Positions 19,101 to 30,635 of a DNA stretch of 64,000 bases are shown here, piece after piece. The notes below the pieces were generated by a model that saw nothing but the letters and a program-made list of their open reading frames with translations, ran no database searches and was not told the origin of the DNA. This stretch comes from Odontocerum albicorne (Eukaryota > Arthropoda > Insecta > Trichoptera > Odontoceridae): the NCBI GenBank assembly GCA_949825065.1, contig OX463865.1, positions 21,623,115-21,687,114 of the forward strand, given 5' to 3'. The position numbers were made by a program, and so were the translations under genes. How positions within the stretch are numbered: the stretch's first letter is position 1; each line of letters begins with the position of its first letter.

Positions 19101-20915
19101 ATAACCTGATATTTGTCTGGTATGCAAAGTAAATAATTGGTAACTCGAGAACTCCGGGACGCAGTAGTGATGGAAGTTTTCAAATTTGAGTTTGAATATT
19201 TATATTATTTTATAATACAATGGTTACAAAATTGATATTTTTTGACTAGATTCACACTTAAACGTAAAATTATAATCAATTCCAATCTTTAATAAACTTT
19301 ACATGACAATTGGTAACAAGAAATCTGCAACATTCAATTACATCCGTGTGGTACTCTTTAATACAATATAACATATCTACATTGGTTTTGCAGATATGGA
19401 CCTGGATACATTTTCTTCAGCCACTTTTAACTGAGCCTTTTAGTTTAGAACTAACCACTGTATTACGGGAATGTAACTCGCTATTATTATTGAACATGAT
19501 AGAAATACTAGCACTAGCCCACACAGGGGCAGACTAGGTGTCTGATTTGTCGAGTTCCAGTGGGAATTGAAGCAAGTTGCAATACTTTGGTCATATTCAT
19601 TCATTCATTTGGCATCTCTCAACATATAATTGATGGTGCAGATGACAGATGTGCGGAGACGGCTTTCAACATATCAGAATTGACGGTGCCGACGTGCGGG
19701 GATAACTCTAAACATATCATAATTGACGGTGTGGACATATTAATGAGCGAGTCTAATTGTACCTTCGAGTTAAGAACCACTACCACTATAGTAACACGTT
19801 TATTTTTTAATTGCAACAGTGATATTTTTATTACGTTATATTGAACGAATTGATAATTAAAATTTTTGGTTGATGTTCATTTCTTCAAGTACGAGTAATC
19901 TTTCTTTATTTGTCTCAAAGTGGATGGCATGATATGGATGGCATGTCCAGCTTTAGGAAGTACTTAAAGACAACACTCCGAAAGACCTTGTATGACTGAT
20001 ACGAAGAACCACGAAAGTCTCAAAACTATTTTTGTATTATACGAGATGAAAAGAGTTTAATTTCTGTATAAATGAAACATCAAAATGCTAATAAAAACAT
20101 TAACATTAACAAGGATGGTTTTATTGACAAGGTACTAGACTAGATGACCTGAATAAACTGGGAAACTAGCTTTGTTTGATAATTCATTGTAATAATAAAC
20201 AAATAACGTAGGACATATTTAGGAAAAAAATAATTCCACTTTTTAGTTGTAAAAGAATTTGAACAAATAAATAGGGAGGCATATCTTATCTCTTACAAAC
20301 AAAAGGAAAATGATGTATAAATGGCGTATAGATAATATTATGAACTATGAAATAATTTGCTTCCCAAGGCAATGATTACTTTCTCAAGATATATCAAAAT
20401 TAGTTATTTATAAAAAAAAATTATCACTATACATACACATGCACTACAAGACTCCATTTAAAGCTGAATTGTGTTATTATCTCATATAGGAAGATCTACA
20501 AAGGTTCTTTTGTAGTTTATCATTCCTTGGTAAGTTTCCTTACTGAACGTTTTTCTAAACAGATGCAGGGAAGTTTTTAATCTAATAACCACAGCCACTA
20601 CTTTCCTACACTCAACATATATTTATTTATTTTATAATATTTTTAATGTGTCAATAATTGTGGATTTGATTTCCGAGTTAGAGCGCTCTTGAGGAGAGTT
20701 TGCTCTTTAAATACATATGTAGATGCAGAAAAAATCCTAATATAATGGCCGCAGTCCCCACCTTCATATTCTTACATTAAACTTGTTTTTTTTTTTTGGA
20801 ATAATTTTAATCTGTCAATGATAATATTTTTAATCTCTCACTAACGGTAGCTTCAAATCCCAAGTTAGAGTCCTCGAAGAGAGTTTGCACTTTAAACGGC
20901 ACTATATAAATTGTC
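19100..20915. other. AT-rich spacer with minor repeats
   Basis: No gene is recognised. 19615-19745 contains three loosely spaced copies of a CATATAATTGACGGTG-like segment. TACGAGTA occurs at 19890. 20680-20900 has two related segments (GAGAGTTTGC...TTTAAA) flanking a T tract. Confidence 0.5.
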
Positions 20916-20919
20916 CTTT

Positions 20920-21181
20920 AATTCTGTGGCGTTATGGCAGAAGTTGATATGTCCGTTTTACCTTAGTTTACAGGAGAAGCAATATTAACTTTGATAAGCT
21001 GTTAAAATCAGTACAAATAAGCATTTTTTAAGTTTTTCCAAACGATATATCTTTTGTTTGGATAATGACTGACACCAAGTTTTGCCACAAGATGCTGAGA
21101 AATATTTTCTATAAATTGGGAGAATAAACACAAAATGACAAAAAATGGACATATCAACTTCTGCCATAACGCCACAGAATT
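20920..21181. mobile_element. 262-bp MITE with perfect 35-bp terminal inverted repeats
   Basis: AATTCTGTGGCGTTATGGCA (start of a 35-bp arm, 20920-20954) is repeated exactly in reverse complement at 21147-21181. The interior has no coding capacity. Flanks are AT-rich and the target duplication is ambiguous (TTA or TA). Perfect arms imply recent movement or strong conservation. Confidence 0.88.
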
Positions 21182-21354
21182 ATTATTAAAGAGTAGGCAA
21201 GTAACTTACAGTTCACCATTGTACGTGTTGGAAATACTATCGCACATGGAAGGCAACAATACTAGCACAGGACTAGTGTGTTGTGTATTGTTATCAAATA
21301 AACTCTTCTACTAGACTAGTACCCTTTTTTTTTTAAATTTTTTTGAGTACCCCA

Positions 21355-21500
21355 TCATATAAGGCCACGGAAGTTGTTGATACCTTGGTCACATAATGAA
21401 AGACAACCCGTGTGAATGGTTTGGGCGCATTTCGAACGAGTGGTCCTAGACTGCAGGCAACAGTGAGAGAATTGCCATGATGTTGGCCATCCCTAGATAG
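21355..21500 (+). mobile_element. LINE 3' coding tail fragment
   Basis: It contains CTTGGTCACATAATGAAAGA (LGHIMK) and, further on, RIAMMLAIPR followed by a stop. This is the same LINE C-terminal segment that founded the 72-bp array at 5393-6047. Confidence 0.6.
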
Positions 21501-21570
21501 ATGTCAACACAAGAGGTATTTAAGCTATATAGGGCTACATTTTCATTACGAATAAAAAAACTAAGACTGA

Positions 21571-21860
21571 TTTTTGTTCTGCAATATGTGAATTCAGTCA
21601 ACTGTGGACAGGACAGGGAGTTTTGTTCTGCTATAAGTGAATTCTGTCAACTGTGGACAGGACAGGGAGTTTTGTTCTGCAATAAGTGAATTCTGTCAAC
21701 TGTGGACAGGACAGGGAGTTTTGTTCTGCAATACGTGAATTCTGTCAAATGTAGACAGGACAGGGAGTTTTGTTCTGCAATAAGTGAATTCTGTCAACTG
21801 TGGACAGAATAGGGAGTTTTGTTCTGCAATAAGTGAATTCTGTGGACAGGACAGGGAGTC
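21571..21860. repeat. 49-bp tandem repeat, nearly 6 copies
   Basis: The unit includes GTGAATTCTGTCAACTGTGG and ACAGGACAGGGAGTTTTGTT. The last unit is shortened. It lies about 70 bp after the LINE tail fragment. Confidence 0.93.
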
Positions 21861-22274
21861 AACTATTTTCTTATGAATTTAATATAACAAAGAACTAAAT
21901 TCAGCGCGTTTACGTATTATTATTATTGTTATAACATGAATCAAGGTTTATCAAAGATCGGAATAATCTGTTGTAAATATTTCTCATTATAAGTATCGAG
22001 TTCAACTTACACACCAAAATTACACAAAATATCTCCCCATTTTAACACGGATTTCAATAAATTGGTTAAACTGTAATCAATTTTAACTTCTTTAAAAAAA
22101 AACAGTAAATCTGTACATTTTTGCATATATGATTAAAATTGAAGAGATTTTTTCAAAACTGGAAATATCAACTCGATGTCATTTTAAATATTTTACGATA
22201 TCTGAATCTTTGATGGGAACATGACATACATTTTTTAATATAATCACTTGATATATTTGTACTTCTGTCTAATT

Positions 22275-23140
22275 CATAGAGTAAGTTTGGTTCTGGAGTC
22301 CCGATTATTTGACATTCCGGATTATCCGATCATAGTTAAAATGTAAAATAATTATATGTAATGGTGATTTTAAGAAGATATTTCCTGCATTTTCAATGTT
22401 TAATTCATAGCACTGTGTGTGAATTTAAATTTACTTATACAAAAAATGTGTTACATCATTTTTATTTTTTACATATAGTACTGTTCTATATCTATTTTTG
22501 TATCAAGTACAATTTTTTTTAAGGTCAACATTTTAAACTATTTCAATGTAAGGTACATACTATATGAAAATATATTTGTCTTTGGCAGACATACATTTTA
22601 AAATAATTAAACATGTCAAATATCTAATTTCCGGCAGTTCCGGATTATCCGACGTTCTCGGTTATCCCATCTCTCGGAATACCACTTACTCATTTAGGTC
22701 AGATAGTCGGGACTCGACTATAATGAATAACCAGTCCATTATCCACTACATCATTGACACATACAATACTGCCTCTGTTGTTTGGATAGAAGTCAAGATT
22801 AGCATCTAATAATGTTGCAGGATATGAATCCAATGGGGTTTGTTTGAACACCCATTGGTGAGACATGTCAAATCACATTATAAACTAAGATGCTCAAATG
22901 AAAAGATTACAAGAAAGAAATCTTATTTTAATTGATAATTGCTCAGCACATCATTTAACATGCAAGCTAGAAAACGTTCAAATTCAATTTTTAACTCCAA
23001 ATTGTACATTTTTGCAAACTTTGGAATTAGATATGCAGTAAAAATGCATTATAAAAGGTGATAATGAAAATGGAGTTATGTTACCTGATACGAAGGTTTA
23101 GTTTTTCAAGCTATGAATAGATTAAAAAAATTCCAACTTA
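22275..23140 (+). pseudogene. pogo/Tigger-type element remnant
   Basis: Terminal-type sequences occur at 22283-22330 (GGAGTCCCGATTATTTGACA) and, inverted, at 22630-22725 (ending GTCGGGACTCGACTATA). Beyond these, 22910-23060 reads RNLILIDNCSAHHLTCKLEN and VQIQFLTPNCTFLQTLELDM, the DDE core of pogo/Tigger transposases (second Asp in DNCSAH; PPNTT-type motif changed). Stops follow. Whether both parts are one element is inferred. Confidence 0.6.
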
Positions 23141-23314
23141 TTTATCATATAGCACTGATGTCCCGGAAAACATTTTTCCACAATTATTTGTATTGAAAAT
23201 ACAATTATAAATGCTGTTAAGAAACATTCAGTCTTAATAACATCATTCTTTGAATAATCAACAAATTAATTGTGTATTTGAACAGATTTTTTTTCTGATA
23301 TAAGCGTAAATACA

Positions 23315-23950
23315 TCACACCGTTTCCGTATTGGGGTATGCAGAGAAAAGAGCGCACCAGACTATCCTATTGCGAAACACATTTTTCACCTCTTCTACAT
23401 CTATACACCTTCTCATACTGTTCTTATGATTTCTCTGATTTGTTACATATCCTTTTAAAATATCGTACACTTGATCCAACCATACTTTTCTCGGTCTTCC
23501 TCTACCACGCCTTCCACTCACATTTGCGCTGTATATTAGTTTTGTTAGTCTTTTTTCATTAATTCGTTCCACATGCCCAAAACCATCTCAGAGGGTGCAT
23601 CTTCATCTTACTTAACACATCAGCATTAAGTTCACATTCATCCCTACTCACTTCATTCCATATTCTGTCATATATTGCCATATCATACTTCACGTATTCT
23701 TCTCAGTGTATGCATTTCTACAGCTTTTATTCGTTACTTGTTCCACGTTCACGTTTCACTACCATACATCAAAGTTGATACAAAAATACTGTTGTGGACT
23801 ATCATCTTGGGAGACGTTGATACTACCTGGTTCGAGTATATGTGTTTTAGATCCCCATTAACTTTGTTTCCTACCACTGCATGTCTCGCTCATAAAACAG
23901 TTTTGTTTATTTTTCTCTCATATTCAGTGTAATGAAACATACATGTATAT
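23315..23950 (-). mobile_element. LINE 3' half, C-terminal coding region
   Basis: Minus-strand reading gives NEVSRDECELNADVLSKMKM, LRWFWACGTN, then ERINEKRLTKLIYSANVSGR, GRGRPRKVWLDQVYDILKG and MRRCIDVEEVKNVFRNR ending in SAYP. This conserved tail of a non-LTR family recurs at 26185-26365, 35290-35830, 58560-58745 and (upstream part) 63760-64000. It ends 98 bp left of zinc-finger gene B. Confidence 0.8.
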
Positions 23951-24047
23951 GGTCCCATAGATTTTAATACAATGGGATTTGACCTGCTGTATTGAGTTTG
24001 GAAAAAATCTCTCAAATCATACCAATCGGCATATTTTAATAGAAAAG

Positions 24048-25775
24048 TTACTTAAGTTCACATTCATATTCAACAGGCAATGTGTATTCCCTTTTGATAT
24101 TGTGACTGGACTTCAGATGCTGTCCCAGATCCCCTTTCCTATAGAAGCCCCTATTGCAATATTGGCACACGTAAGGCGTGTGTTTCAGGTGATATTTTAA
24201 TACATGAAAATCCAACACACACTTTTTCGCAAATGCAGAATTGCAATTTTCGTACGTGCACTTGAATGCCGCATTCTCATTTTGATGTTTCTTGATATGC
24301 TCCATTAAGTTTTTCTGTTTATTGAATGATTTATGACACATTTGACATTTAAATTGTTTATCGGCTTTCGCTTTATCGGGGGAATGGGTCTTCATGTGTG
24401 ATTCGATGTTTTTATAATTCTTTTTACATATATTGCATTCCCCGGCACGCATGTGCCATACTTTCATATGATTGTTAAGTTTGTACGTAAGAGCGTAAGC
24501 TTTTCCGCATATATGACAGACTTTACCTTTTGTCGCCGTATGCATCACGAGCATATGTCTTTTTAAATTATCTTTCGTTTTCATACCTTTATTGCAAATT
24601 TCGCATTTGAATTTTCTTTCTTCCGAATGCGAAAGTAAATGTACTCGTAAATTGGTGCCGGACGCAAAGGCTTTTCCGCAAAAGTGACAACAATACGGCT
24701 TCTCGAATGTGTGATGTACTCTTATATGAAGTAATCTATCACCTGTTTGAACAAATCTCTGAGGGCAATACGGACATTTCACTTGTTTATCAACATTGTG
24801 TACGCGCATATGTACATTTAAAGCATATTTGTGATAATAACTTTTACCGCAAATATCGCACGTCACGCGCGGACGAGGTTTCTCATCGACTGTCTCTTCT
24901 TTCATATTCGGTTCCATAGAGAAAATTTTCAATCTTTCAATCTCTCTCAATTGTTTTAATTTATTCGCTTTTGTTTTCATTTTGTTCCATTCTTTCGGAT
25001 GCCTTTTCCGTATGTGCGCATTTAACGTCCCGACTTGCGAATATCTCATTTTGCAATGTCCACATTTATGCGGCTTCTCTCCAGTGTGTTTCCTAAAATG
25101 GACAATAAAAGCCGATTTGTTGATAGACAGTATTCCGCAGGTCAAACATTTAATCATGTCTTTTTTTAACCCGTGTTCAGATTTTTTCAAGACAACACAT
25201 CTACTATCCCCAGGATTTTCTATATCTTTTTCTAAGTTGTTAGTATCAGCTGTTTTCTCATCGTAATCGTTCTTTATCGAAACATCGTCGTTAAATATAT
25301 CAGAATTTTCTTCATTTTTAACGTCTTCCTTAACCTCATTTTCACGGTGTTTTTTGTTATATTTTTTCGTTTTTAATACTTGTAAACTTATTTCAGCTTC
25401 CGAATCGTCACTCGCTACGAAATCTTGACTTTCGAAATAATTCTCGTCTTCCGATTTCACTGAATAAGAAATTAAAGCCTTTTCTTCCTTGACGAGGGAA
25501 TTTGAATAAATCAACGGAACATCCCATTTTAATATTTCTTGTAACTTTTCATTAGTTAGTGTAACTTTCGAAATAAACTTTATAACAGTCATTATTTCCG
25601 ATTCACATTCTTTACAAAGTCCTGTTGGCAAGTTGTCTTTCTTTATTAACTCTATTCCGGTATATTCTTTTATTAAATCACTGTATCTCGTGCCATTTTC
25701 CTCTTCGAATATTAATATTTTCTTGTTACATTCATTTAAACAAATACGGCAAGTTGAACGCGAATTGTTTACCAT
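24048..25775 (-). CDS. ZAD-C2H2 zinc-finger protein B (575 aa)
   Basis: This is a single-exon gene with the ZAD at residues about 8-85 (STCRICLNEC, LPTGLCKEC, VIKFISKV). An acidic linker (about 90-200; DSEAEISLQVLKTKK, KEDVKNEENSD) follows, then 11 C2H2 fingers from about residue 207 to 565. Finger 8 is short (CNICKKNYKNIESHMKTH) and is followed by a longer linker (SPDKAKADKQ) not present in the paralogues. It is closest in layout to protein C, which lies head-to-head 1.84 kb away. Nuclear DNA binding is expected from the family; target unknown. The start ATG precedes the ZAD as in the paralogues. Confidence 0.95.
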   Translation of the reverse strand: MVNNSRSTCRICLNECNKKILIFEEENGTRYSDLIKEYTGIELIKKDNLPTGLCKECESEIMTVIKFISKVTLTNEKLQEILKWDVPLIYSNSLVKEEKALISYSVKSEDENYFESQDFVASDDSEAEISLQVLKTKKYNKKHRENEVKEDVKNEENSDIFNDDVSIKNDYDEKTADTNNLEKDIENPGDSRCVVLKKSEHGLKKDMIKCLTCGILSINKSAFIVHFRKHTGEKPHKCGHCKMRYSQVGTLNAHIRKRHPKEWNKMKTKANKLKQLREIERLKIFSMEPNMKEETVDEKPRPRVTCDICGKSYYHKYALNVHMRVHNVDKQVKCPYCPQRFVQTGDRLLHIRVHHTFEKPYCCHFCGKAFASGTNLRVHLLSHSEERKFKCEICNKGMKTKDNLKRHMLVMHTATKGKVCHICGKAYALTYKLNNHMKVWHMRAGECNICKKNYKNIESHMKTHSPDKAKADKQFKCQMCHKSFNKQKNLMEHIKKHQNENAAFKCTYENCNSAFAKKCVLDFHVLKYHLKHTPYVCQYCNRGFYRKGDLGQHLKSSHNIKREYTLPVEYECELK

Positions 25776-27614
25776 TTTTTTTATCAGTTTACAATTATTT
25801 TATAACCTTTTTGGTCGGTTTATTTTCCAGTTTGACATGTTTGTTTATATGTCAAAATAACGATATTACAATAAGAAACTAATTGGATGAAATACTCGAG
25901 CAGGATCACAGTATACAAAATGGCGCCGCCTAAACTCTGCTACTGGCTATATAAAACAAATGGAGGGACTACTAGATATACTCTTTGGTTACAAGGTCTC
26001 TGTAAAAAATACATCGGATTTTAGATATTTTGTTATTTTTACGGTCGATATTAAAAAATGAGAGAGAGTAAACAAATAAATTTATAAGAAACTTTTAGAA
26101 ATTAAAGTTTTATGAAGTCTTTCATTAAAAAACATATTTATATAATAAACGACAATCAAGTGTCATTTATATATTATATACATATACAATCACGGCGTTT
26201 CTCTGCCAAGATATGGAAAGAGGAGAGATCACCGGACTTATTTTTCGCCTCTTCTACATTCATATATCTTCCCATACAACTCTTACAATTTATTTCAGTT
26301 TATTACATTTCCTTCTTTCAAAATTTCATTCACTTGGTTCAATTATCATTTTCTTGGTCTTCCTATGTAACTCACAAAAAACATTGAAAAAAAATCTGGA
26401 CAAAGGGAAAAAAGTATGAAACAAATAATAATTGATGATAATTTAAATTATTATTGATTGATTTAGTGGTTATATTGAAGATTTTAAACATCTGTAACAT
26501 TATACTAACTTTTTTTTATTTGTATACTGACATAACGTAATACAGTGATAGTTCTTCCGTATACATACTCGTATATTTAGAAAAAGGTTCGAATGTGGAA
26601 TATGGTAAATTCAAAATTATATTGCAAAATTTAAAAACAAAGACTGAAAAAAGAAAACTAGATGTTATGGATGCAAATTAAGATGAAAAACAATGTGTGA
26701 TTTAAATGGATTAATTGCACATGATTGTGGAAAATATATGAGGAAAAGTATATTATTATGAAAAGCTATTTACTGAATGATGGCGAACGCAAGGAAATAG
26801 TACTATTGTGTCGTTACGAATTGAGAGTAGAACCTACATTATAGGATTGATTCATTGACTGAGAAGTGTTTACCGGGGAACAAAGAAAAGTTACAGTGAA
26901 TGATTCTTATTTTCTTTCATTCGTATGGTACCACTAAATATGTTTGAATTGGTGATGGAGAAACATTGAAGAGCACAGTTAGAATACAATTTTTTCCAAT
27001 AACTGAGCAGTCACGTAATTTACAATTATAAATACCACAAGTGAAGAGATGACATCACTAACACACGTCTAGTGTGTGCGAGTATTGGTACGAGATACAA
27101 CCCGTTGTATAATAAAATTAAAAAAATATATATTTGAGTGGATGAATGTGAATGTGAGCCGAACATTGATTTGTAAAGTATGGTGAAAAAGAGCACAATG
27201 TGTAACAAAATACAGAAAAAAATCGATTGTGTGGTCTTGAGTCAGTCATAGTAGAGGCAGATTGAAAAGAGTATGGTTGAACAGAGTGAATAATATTTTT
27301 AAAGAAAGATTGAAAATGAAAAAAACGGAATAACTGTATTGGAGGATGTATGGATGCAGAGGAGATGAAGAAAAAATGTAAGGATAAGAAAGTTTGAAAC
27401 CTGGTCCTCCCTGTCTATCTCGAGAGTGAAATTGAATGATGGCGTGTTTATATTCATGTATCGTTCTGTTCCAAATATTATCCGTGTTTTGTCTATTGCT
27501 TATGGTCTGATATAAACATTAAATTGTCTACGGCTGTTATTATCGATTTTGTTTCCCAATGTTTTGACATTTGTCCTATGACAGATTTGGTACAGAGCGT
27601 AGCATTTTTTTGCG
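25776..27614. other. Intergenic region between head-to-head zinc-finger genes B and C
   Basis: It should contain both promoters. Apart from a LINE tail at 26185-26365 (minus; KRRKISPVIS-like) and a possible LINE trace on plus at 27235-27420 (MVEQSE-like, GCRGDEE), no features are recognised. TACTCGTA occurs at 26566. Confidence 0.5.
26185..26365 (-). mobile_element. LINE 3' terminal fragment
   Basis: The minus strand parallels the end of the 23315-23950 element: the NFERRKCNK and VRVVWEDI regions, then the 3' UTR motif near 26190 (CACGGCGTTTCTCTGCCAAG), shared in altered form with 35310-35330. Short and degraded. Confidence 0.5.
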
Positions 27615-29693
27615 ATGGACAAAAATCGCTCTATATGTCGTATATGTCTATTTGAATGCAACAAGAGACTTTCACTGTTTGAAGAACAAAATGCTACTAG
27701 ATACAGCGACCTGATAAAAGAATACACGGGGATAGAATTAGTCGAGAAACATAACCTACCAACTGGACTGTGCAAAGATTGCGAATTTGAAATAAAAACA
27801 GTTATAAAATTCATTTCTAAAGTCCGCTTGGCCAACGAGAGACTAAATGAAGTCATCACATGGAATATACCAGTTATGTTTTCGAGTTCAATTAAATACG
27901 AAGTCAGAGATTCCGATACAACAAAATACGGTAGAACATCTTTTCAAGTAGAACACAAAAATACTGACAGAAAGTTATGTTTTAAACATGAAGATGATGT
28001 ATGCCTCAGCGGCGTCGAAACGTGTCCGGATAATAAAATATTTTTAACTGTCATTAGCGAAGATGATTCCGAAGCTGAATTGAGCTTGCTCGATTTAAAA
28101 AATAAAAAGAAACATAAAAAACACAAGGATAAACATAATAAACAGCGCAGAAGCAAAATGGAGCATCATTTGAATAGTAATGAAATGAGGTATAAAGCAA
28201 ATCAGTTTTTAGATGCTGAGAATAATATTTCTGATGACAATTTAGATACTTTAGATACTGCGTTTCATGATAATAGCGATAATGAAAGTTTGAAATTAGA
28301 TATACAAAAAAGTAATAGTGAAATAGTAAATTATAAAAGCGAATTAGATAATAGACTAGCGGAAGTTGATGGAAGATCTAATATATTAGATTCCCAAATA
28401 AAAACTGAGGATATATATTTGTTGGACGTTAGAAATGGCATTTCCAACGATAAACATAACTCTATGGATTGCAAAAATGAAGATGGAGACACTAAGAAAA
28501 AGGAAAGTGATCTAGATTCCAAATATGTGATATTGAAGAAGAGCGAACATTGTTTAATGAAGGACATGATCAAGTGTTTAACGTGCGGTATATTATCGTT
28601 AAATAAGTCGGCGTTTATTGTGCATTATCGCAAACACACCGGAGAGAAACCTCACAAATGTAAACACTGTAAAATGAAATATTCGCAAGTGGGAACGTTG
28701 AACGCGCATATACGCAAAAGACATCCTAAAGAATGGAATAAAATGAAAATGCTCGCTAAGAAGTTGAAAGAAATGCGCGACAGAGAGTTCCTGGAAAAAT
28801 GTGCAGCTGAACCGGATGTGAAAATTGAAGACGAACAAGCAGATGGGGGTGGAAAAAATGACGATAAGAGAAAGAATATGAGAAGAAGAGTCATTTGTGA
28901 TATTTGTGGAAAGAGTTATTATCATAAATATGCTTTGAACCTTCATATGAGAGTGCATAATGTGGCCGATCAGATACAATGTCAATATTGTCCGCAGCGG
29001 TTCGTTCGAACGGGGGATCGGATTTTACACGTTCGAGTTCATCATACGGGTGAGAAACCTTATTGCTGTCACATGTGTGGTAAAGCGTTCGCATCGGGTA
29101 CTAATTTGAAAAAACACTTAGTTGTTCATTCGGACGAACGGAAATTCAAGTGTGAAGTGTGCGGCAAAGGTATGAAAAGCAAGGACAATCTGAAGAGACA
29201 CATGCTGGTAATGCACGAAGGAATAAAGAGTAAAGTCTGCCATATTTGCGGAAAAGGCTTTGCACTTCAGTATAGGTTAAATGTTCATATGAAAAATTGT
29301 CACGAAAATAAGAATTCGGCTCTTTGTGAGATTTGTAAAAAGAGCTTTCGTAACATTGATAAGCACATGCGTAGACACACGGGAGACAAGCCACATAAAT
29401 GCACCATGTGTCATAAAACATTTTTCCAAGAAAAGCATCTTTTGGGACATATCAAGAAACACCAGAATGAAAGTGCGACATTTAAGTGCACATACGAGAA
29501 TTGCGCTTCGGCATTTTCAAAGAAGTGTGTTTTGGAGTATCATGTGCTTAAATATCATTTAAAACACACCCCGCACGTGTGTCAGTATTGTAACAGAGGT
29601 TTTTATCGTACTAAAGATCTCGGTAAACACATGAAGTCTACACATAATATTAAATTGGAATTTTCAGTCACGAATGACTTTAGTAGTAATTAA
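27615..29693 (+). CDS. ZAD-C2H2 zinc-finger protein C (692 aa)
   Basis: The longest of the four paralogues, single exon. The ZAD is at residues about 5-82 (SICRICLFEC, LPTGLCKDC, IKFISKVRL). A long charged linker (about 90-315) includes a basic patch KNKKKHKKHKDKHNKQRR (probable nuclear localisation signal) and acidic stretches. Then come 11 C2H2 fingers (about 320-685), with finger 8 short (CEICKKSFRNIDKHMRRH) and the C-terminal CQYCNRGFYRTKDLGKHMK. Finger sequences are close to B and A, so duplications are local. Role presumed transcriptional; targets unknown. Confidence 0.95.
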   Translation: MDKNRSICRICLFECNKRLSLFEEQNATRYSDLIKEYTGIELVEKHNLPTGLCKDCEFEIKTVIKFISKVRLANERLNEVITWNIPVMFSSSIKYEVRDSDTTKYGRTSFQVEHKNTDRKLCFKHEDDVCLSGVETCPDNKIFLTVISEDDSEAELSLLDLKNKKKHKKHKDKHNKQRRSKMEHHLNSNEMRYKANQFLDAENNISDDNLDTLDTAFHDNSDNESLKLDIQKSNSEIVNYKSELDNRLAEVDGRSNILDSQIKTEDIYLLDVRNGISNDKHNSMDCKNEDGDTKKKESDLDSKYVILKKSEHCLMKDMIKCLTCGILSLNKSAFIVHYRKHTGEKPHKCKHCKMKYSQVGTLNAHIRKRHPKEWNKMKMLAKKLKEMRDREFLEKCAAEPDVKIEDEQADGGGKNDDKRKNMRRRVICDICGKSYYHKYALNLHMRVHNVADQIQCQYCPQRFVRTGDRILHVRVHHTGEKPYCCHMCGKAFASGTNLKKHLVVHSDERKFKCEVCGKGMKSKDNLKRHMLVMHEGIKSKVCHICGKGFALQYRLNVHMKNCHENKNSALCEICKKSFRNIDKHMRRHTGDKPHKCTMCHKTFFQEKHLLGHIKKHQNESATFKCTYENCASAFSKKCVLEYHVLKYHLKHTPHVCQYCNRGFYRTKDLGKHMKSTHNIKLEFSVTNDFSSN

Positions 29694-29854
29694 TGCGCAA
29701 ATTTGTGATGTGCAATCATTTACCAAATTTTTTACTCATAAAAAATGGCTTTGACTTGTTTAGTTCATCAGGTCAAGCTGGCAGTAATGTTTAACATTCC
29801 GTTTAGCATTGCTTTTTGTCTTCCTTTATTTCAAATGTATTGTGCTTTCATTGT

Positions 29855-30005
29855 ATACAGTACAACCTGGTGAGTTTATTGCCATGTGACAATCTCTTAC
29901 AATTAAAGGTTAGATTGTCATCAACAAGAATCAAGCCAGCAACCTCTGGGTCAGAACATAGAAGTCTAACCGAATAGGCTGTGGAGGTCGTCTGCCTATT
30001 TCTTT
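29855..30005 (-). mobile_element. tRNA-derived SINE, copy 1
   Basis: On the minus strand a tRNA-like head (CTCCACAGCCTATTCGGTTA, then GTCTGACCC-like and GAGGTTGCTGGCTTGA) is followed by a body ending GGCAATAAACTCACCAGGTT. The body end is shared with 60150-60410 (ACAACCTGGCGGGTTTATTG on plus), which shows that it is a dispersed family. Confidence 0.6.
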
Positions 30006-30409
30006 TTTAATTATCAAGCCTAAGATCTCAATGAAATGGTTTCTTCATGTTTTACATAGTCTTCCTTTCCTACTACTTGGAATAATTGTGTGATAATTTT
30101 AAAATTAAATTAGTAGAAATGGTAACTCATTTGAGATTTCCCACATTAATCTTCTTGTCGAGAGGTTTGGCAAAGTCTTTATAGTTTAAGTGTAAGATTT
30201 CTCAGCTAATTGGCCAGAAATTATTTCGTCAGTTTGTCTTATTATTTGGTTCATTAGATTCTATTTAGTGGAGAAAAGTGAAAGATCATCATCATGGGCT
30301 AAATGGAACTAATGGATCAGACAGATAACAACCTCAAGTCATATGATGCATACAAAAGAGTGCAGAAATTCCTCCAGATACTGTTGTATGATTTGCACTT
30401 CATTGCATT

Positions 30410-30522
30410 CATACTTGTCTGAATTGCCTTGTGTAATCAACACTGTCATACTTGTCTGAATCGCCTTGTGTAATCGACACTGTCATACTTGTCTGAATCG
30501 CCTTGTGTAATCGACACTGTCA
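30410..30522. repeat. 37-bp tandem repeat, 3 copies
   Basis: The unit is CATACTTGTCTGAATCGCCT plus TGTGTAATCGACACTGT. The first copy differs at two positions. Confidence 0.93.
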
Positions 30523-30635
30523 TCTACGAAATATAAGATGAGAAGAATTTGCTCTCTAAACGGTGCTATATATTGTAAATCCTTCTTTTTATTATATGAA
30601 AGTAACGTACTCTGTGAATTAGAATATTCCATGTA

